The translations under genes were made by a program, and so were the position numbers. A stretch of DNA of 64,000 nucleotides from Mesorhizobium sp. (lineage in GTDB: Bacteria; Pseudomonadota; Alphaproteobacteria; Rhizobiales; Rhizobiaceae), in contig SAQR01000006.1 in the NCBI GenBank assembly GCA_004020365.1, positions 82,980 through 146,979 of the forward strand, in the 5' to 3' direction. Positions 63,207 through 64,000 of this stretch are shown in pieces; positions within the stretch are counted from its first letter, which is position 1; each line of letters opens with the position of its first letter. The notes beneath the pieces are model-generated. The model had not been told where the DNA came from. It was given only the letters and a program-made list of their open reading frames with translations, and ran no database searches.

Positions 63207-63836
63207 TCAATTCACGGCAAAGCAGTAGAACAGGCCGTCGCCGCCGGTGCTCCTCAGTGCCTCCTGGCTGCAGCCGCCGCGTGAAGCGTGCGAGGAATTC
63301 CACGATTTGGCGGCGGCCGAATCGTCGAGACCGGTGCGGTCGTGATGGCCGGTCATTGCCGCACCTTCCGCTCCGCTGAGCGTCCAGTCGCCGCAGGTCT
63401 GGTCGGCGATTTTCGTGCCGTCGGGCTTGGAGCCGGTCAGAATGTCGTGGCGGTTGGGCTTGTCGCCGCGGCCGTTGACCACTTCGCCCTTTTCGTCGAG
63501 TGCCGTCTGCTTGGTGATGGCGTTGGCATCGCTATGCAGCGAAGCGACATCGTCAGCGATCTTGACGCCCTTGGCGTTGAACCACGGTCCCTTGCCAATG
63601 CGATCGCGCGCGTCGGTGTCGCTGGTCGAGAGATAGGCGCGCCAAGTCTTGCCCGTAACGCCGGCGGCTTCAGCCAGCGAGGCGCAATGCGCATCGGCGC
63701 CCGCAAGGCCGCCGAGATCGGCGCCCTTGCCCGAGCCGACGCTGGTGACGAAGAAGCTCACCGTCGTATCCTGTGAGGATGCGACGCCGATGGCTGCCAG
63801 CGATGCGGCGGCGGTGACGAGAAGCAGTCTGCGCAT
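63207..63836 (-). CDS. Secreted lectin/endostatin-like domain protein
   Basis: This 209-residue protein starts at MRRLLLVTAAASLAAIGVAS, a signal peptide ending near SSQ. The mature domain has FFVTSVGSGKGADLGGLAGA, DAHCASLAEAAGVTGKTWRA, KPDGTKIADQTCGDWTLSGA, and SSHASRGGCSQEALRSTGGD then GLFYCFAVN, with four Cys. It matches the C-type-lectin-like fold of bacterial endostatin-like proteins. The ligand is unknown. An upstream codon at 63866 is less likely. Confidence 0.8.
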   Translation of the reverse strand: MRRLLLVTAAASLAAIGVASSQDTTVSFFVTSVGSGKGADLGGLAGADAHCASLAEAAGVTGKTWRAYLSTSDTDARDRIGKGPWFNAKGVKIADDVASLHSDANAITKQTALDEKGEVVNGRGDKPNRHDILTGSKPDGTKIADQTCGDWTLSGAEGAAMTGHHDRTGLDDSAAAKSWNSSHASRGGCSQEALRSTGGDGLFYCFAVN

Positions 63837-63919
63837 GGTGGTCCTCCGTTTGGGAAAATCTGGCATCCCAACAACGTCGGCGGCGGCGCAATTCTTCCGC
63901 CAAAAATTGCGCGATGCGT

Positions 63920-64000
63920 CTACTCCGGCTGCCGGTAGGCAACAAAGCGGTTGTGCCTGGCCTGGAAGATCAGCCCGGTTTCCCTGAGCGCAGGGCTGGC
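63920..64000 (-). CDS. C-terminal end of a gene running off the window
   Basis: The last 26 codons on the minus strand read ASPALRETGLIFQARHNRFV then AYRQPE and a stop at 63920-63922. Codon use is coding-like, and the stop is followed by spacer before the lectin gene. Nothing more can be said about the product. Confidence 0.45.
   Translation of the reverse strand, partial: ASPALRETGLIFQARHNRFVAYRQPE

Overview
The window reads as chromosomal DNA of a high-GC alphaproteobacterium of the order Rhizobiales, most like Mesorhizobium. I infer this from the Omp2b-type porin, the block rpoZ-rsh-pyrE-acpS-lepB-rnc-era-recO, the PS synthase/PS decarboxylase pair, the Atm1-like exporter and the dense intergenic palindromes of rhizobial type. 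No phage, insertion sequence, CRISPR array or plasmid replication gene was seen. The window is mostly core chromosome with small accessory modules inserted between conserved genes.

Layout. 1-3050 (minus strand): leucine/isovalerate degradation (TetR regulator, isovaleryl-CoA dehydrogenase, carboxylase beta subunit) with an AbrB-PIN toxin-antitoxin pair inside the operon. 3337-5817: HisC-like aminotransferase and a major porin with a clear terminator. 6296-6386: tRNA-Ser(GCU) followed by a compound palindrome. 6652-13560: alpha/beta hydrolase, soluble lytic transglycosylase, dapA, smpB, GH25 muramidase, uracil-DNA glycosylase and a NYN-domain protein. 13869-24593: rpoZ, rsh, pyrE, acpS, lepB, rnc, era and recO. 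This block is interrupted by a MarR/DUF417/DUF1089 module with two visible operator palindromes and by an APH-fold kinase. 24845-29465: a DUF2339 membrane protein, a decayed orphan VapB antitoxin, and an ECF sigma/anti-sigma pair. 29603-32461: an acetyltransferase-C39 peptidase fusion overlapping an ATP-grasp ligase, followed by a DUF3303 protein. This is the strongest candidate for a poorly described biochemical system here. 32496-39403: HD hydrolase, YgfZ, dihydroorotase, Nudix, SRAP, several rhizobial hypotheticals, an EAL-domain remnant and a frameshifted small gene. 39794-47175: cysS, then a tightly overlapping run of VOC, two GFA proteins, proline iminopeptidase and citramalate synthase, then rarD and GST. 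47185-53765: CorA-like transporter, LOG, a LysM protein, ArsR with an Atm1-type ABC exporter, and SMP-30. 54010-58293: psd-pssA, a small membrane protein and an Aas-like acyltransferase/acyl-ACP synthetase. 58493-64000: tautomerase/LysR pair, EamA transporter, a MerR regulator fused to a P-loop domain, OsmC, two small secreted proteins and a gene running off the end.

How the genes work together. The conserved block joins stringent response, pyrimidine synthesis, protein export and RNA processing, with repeated 1-4 nt stop/start overlaps indicating translational coupling. pyrE and a dihydroorotase both belong to pyrimidine synthesis. psd, pssA and the Aas-like enzyme all act on membrane lipids. 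ArsR with the Atm1-like exporter suggests metal or thiol-conjugate export. Repeats fall into three families: G/C-tract hairpins (3134, 7666, 41279), the 'gatcatg' intergenic repeat (10032, 17310, 22813, 50905), and two loci where short tandem repeats are followed by their own reverse complement (16606, 48207). All function calls come from reading motifs by eye; no database search was run.
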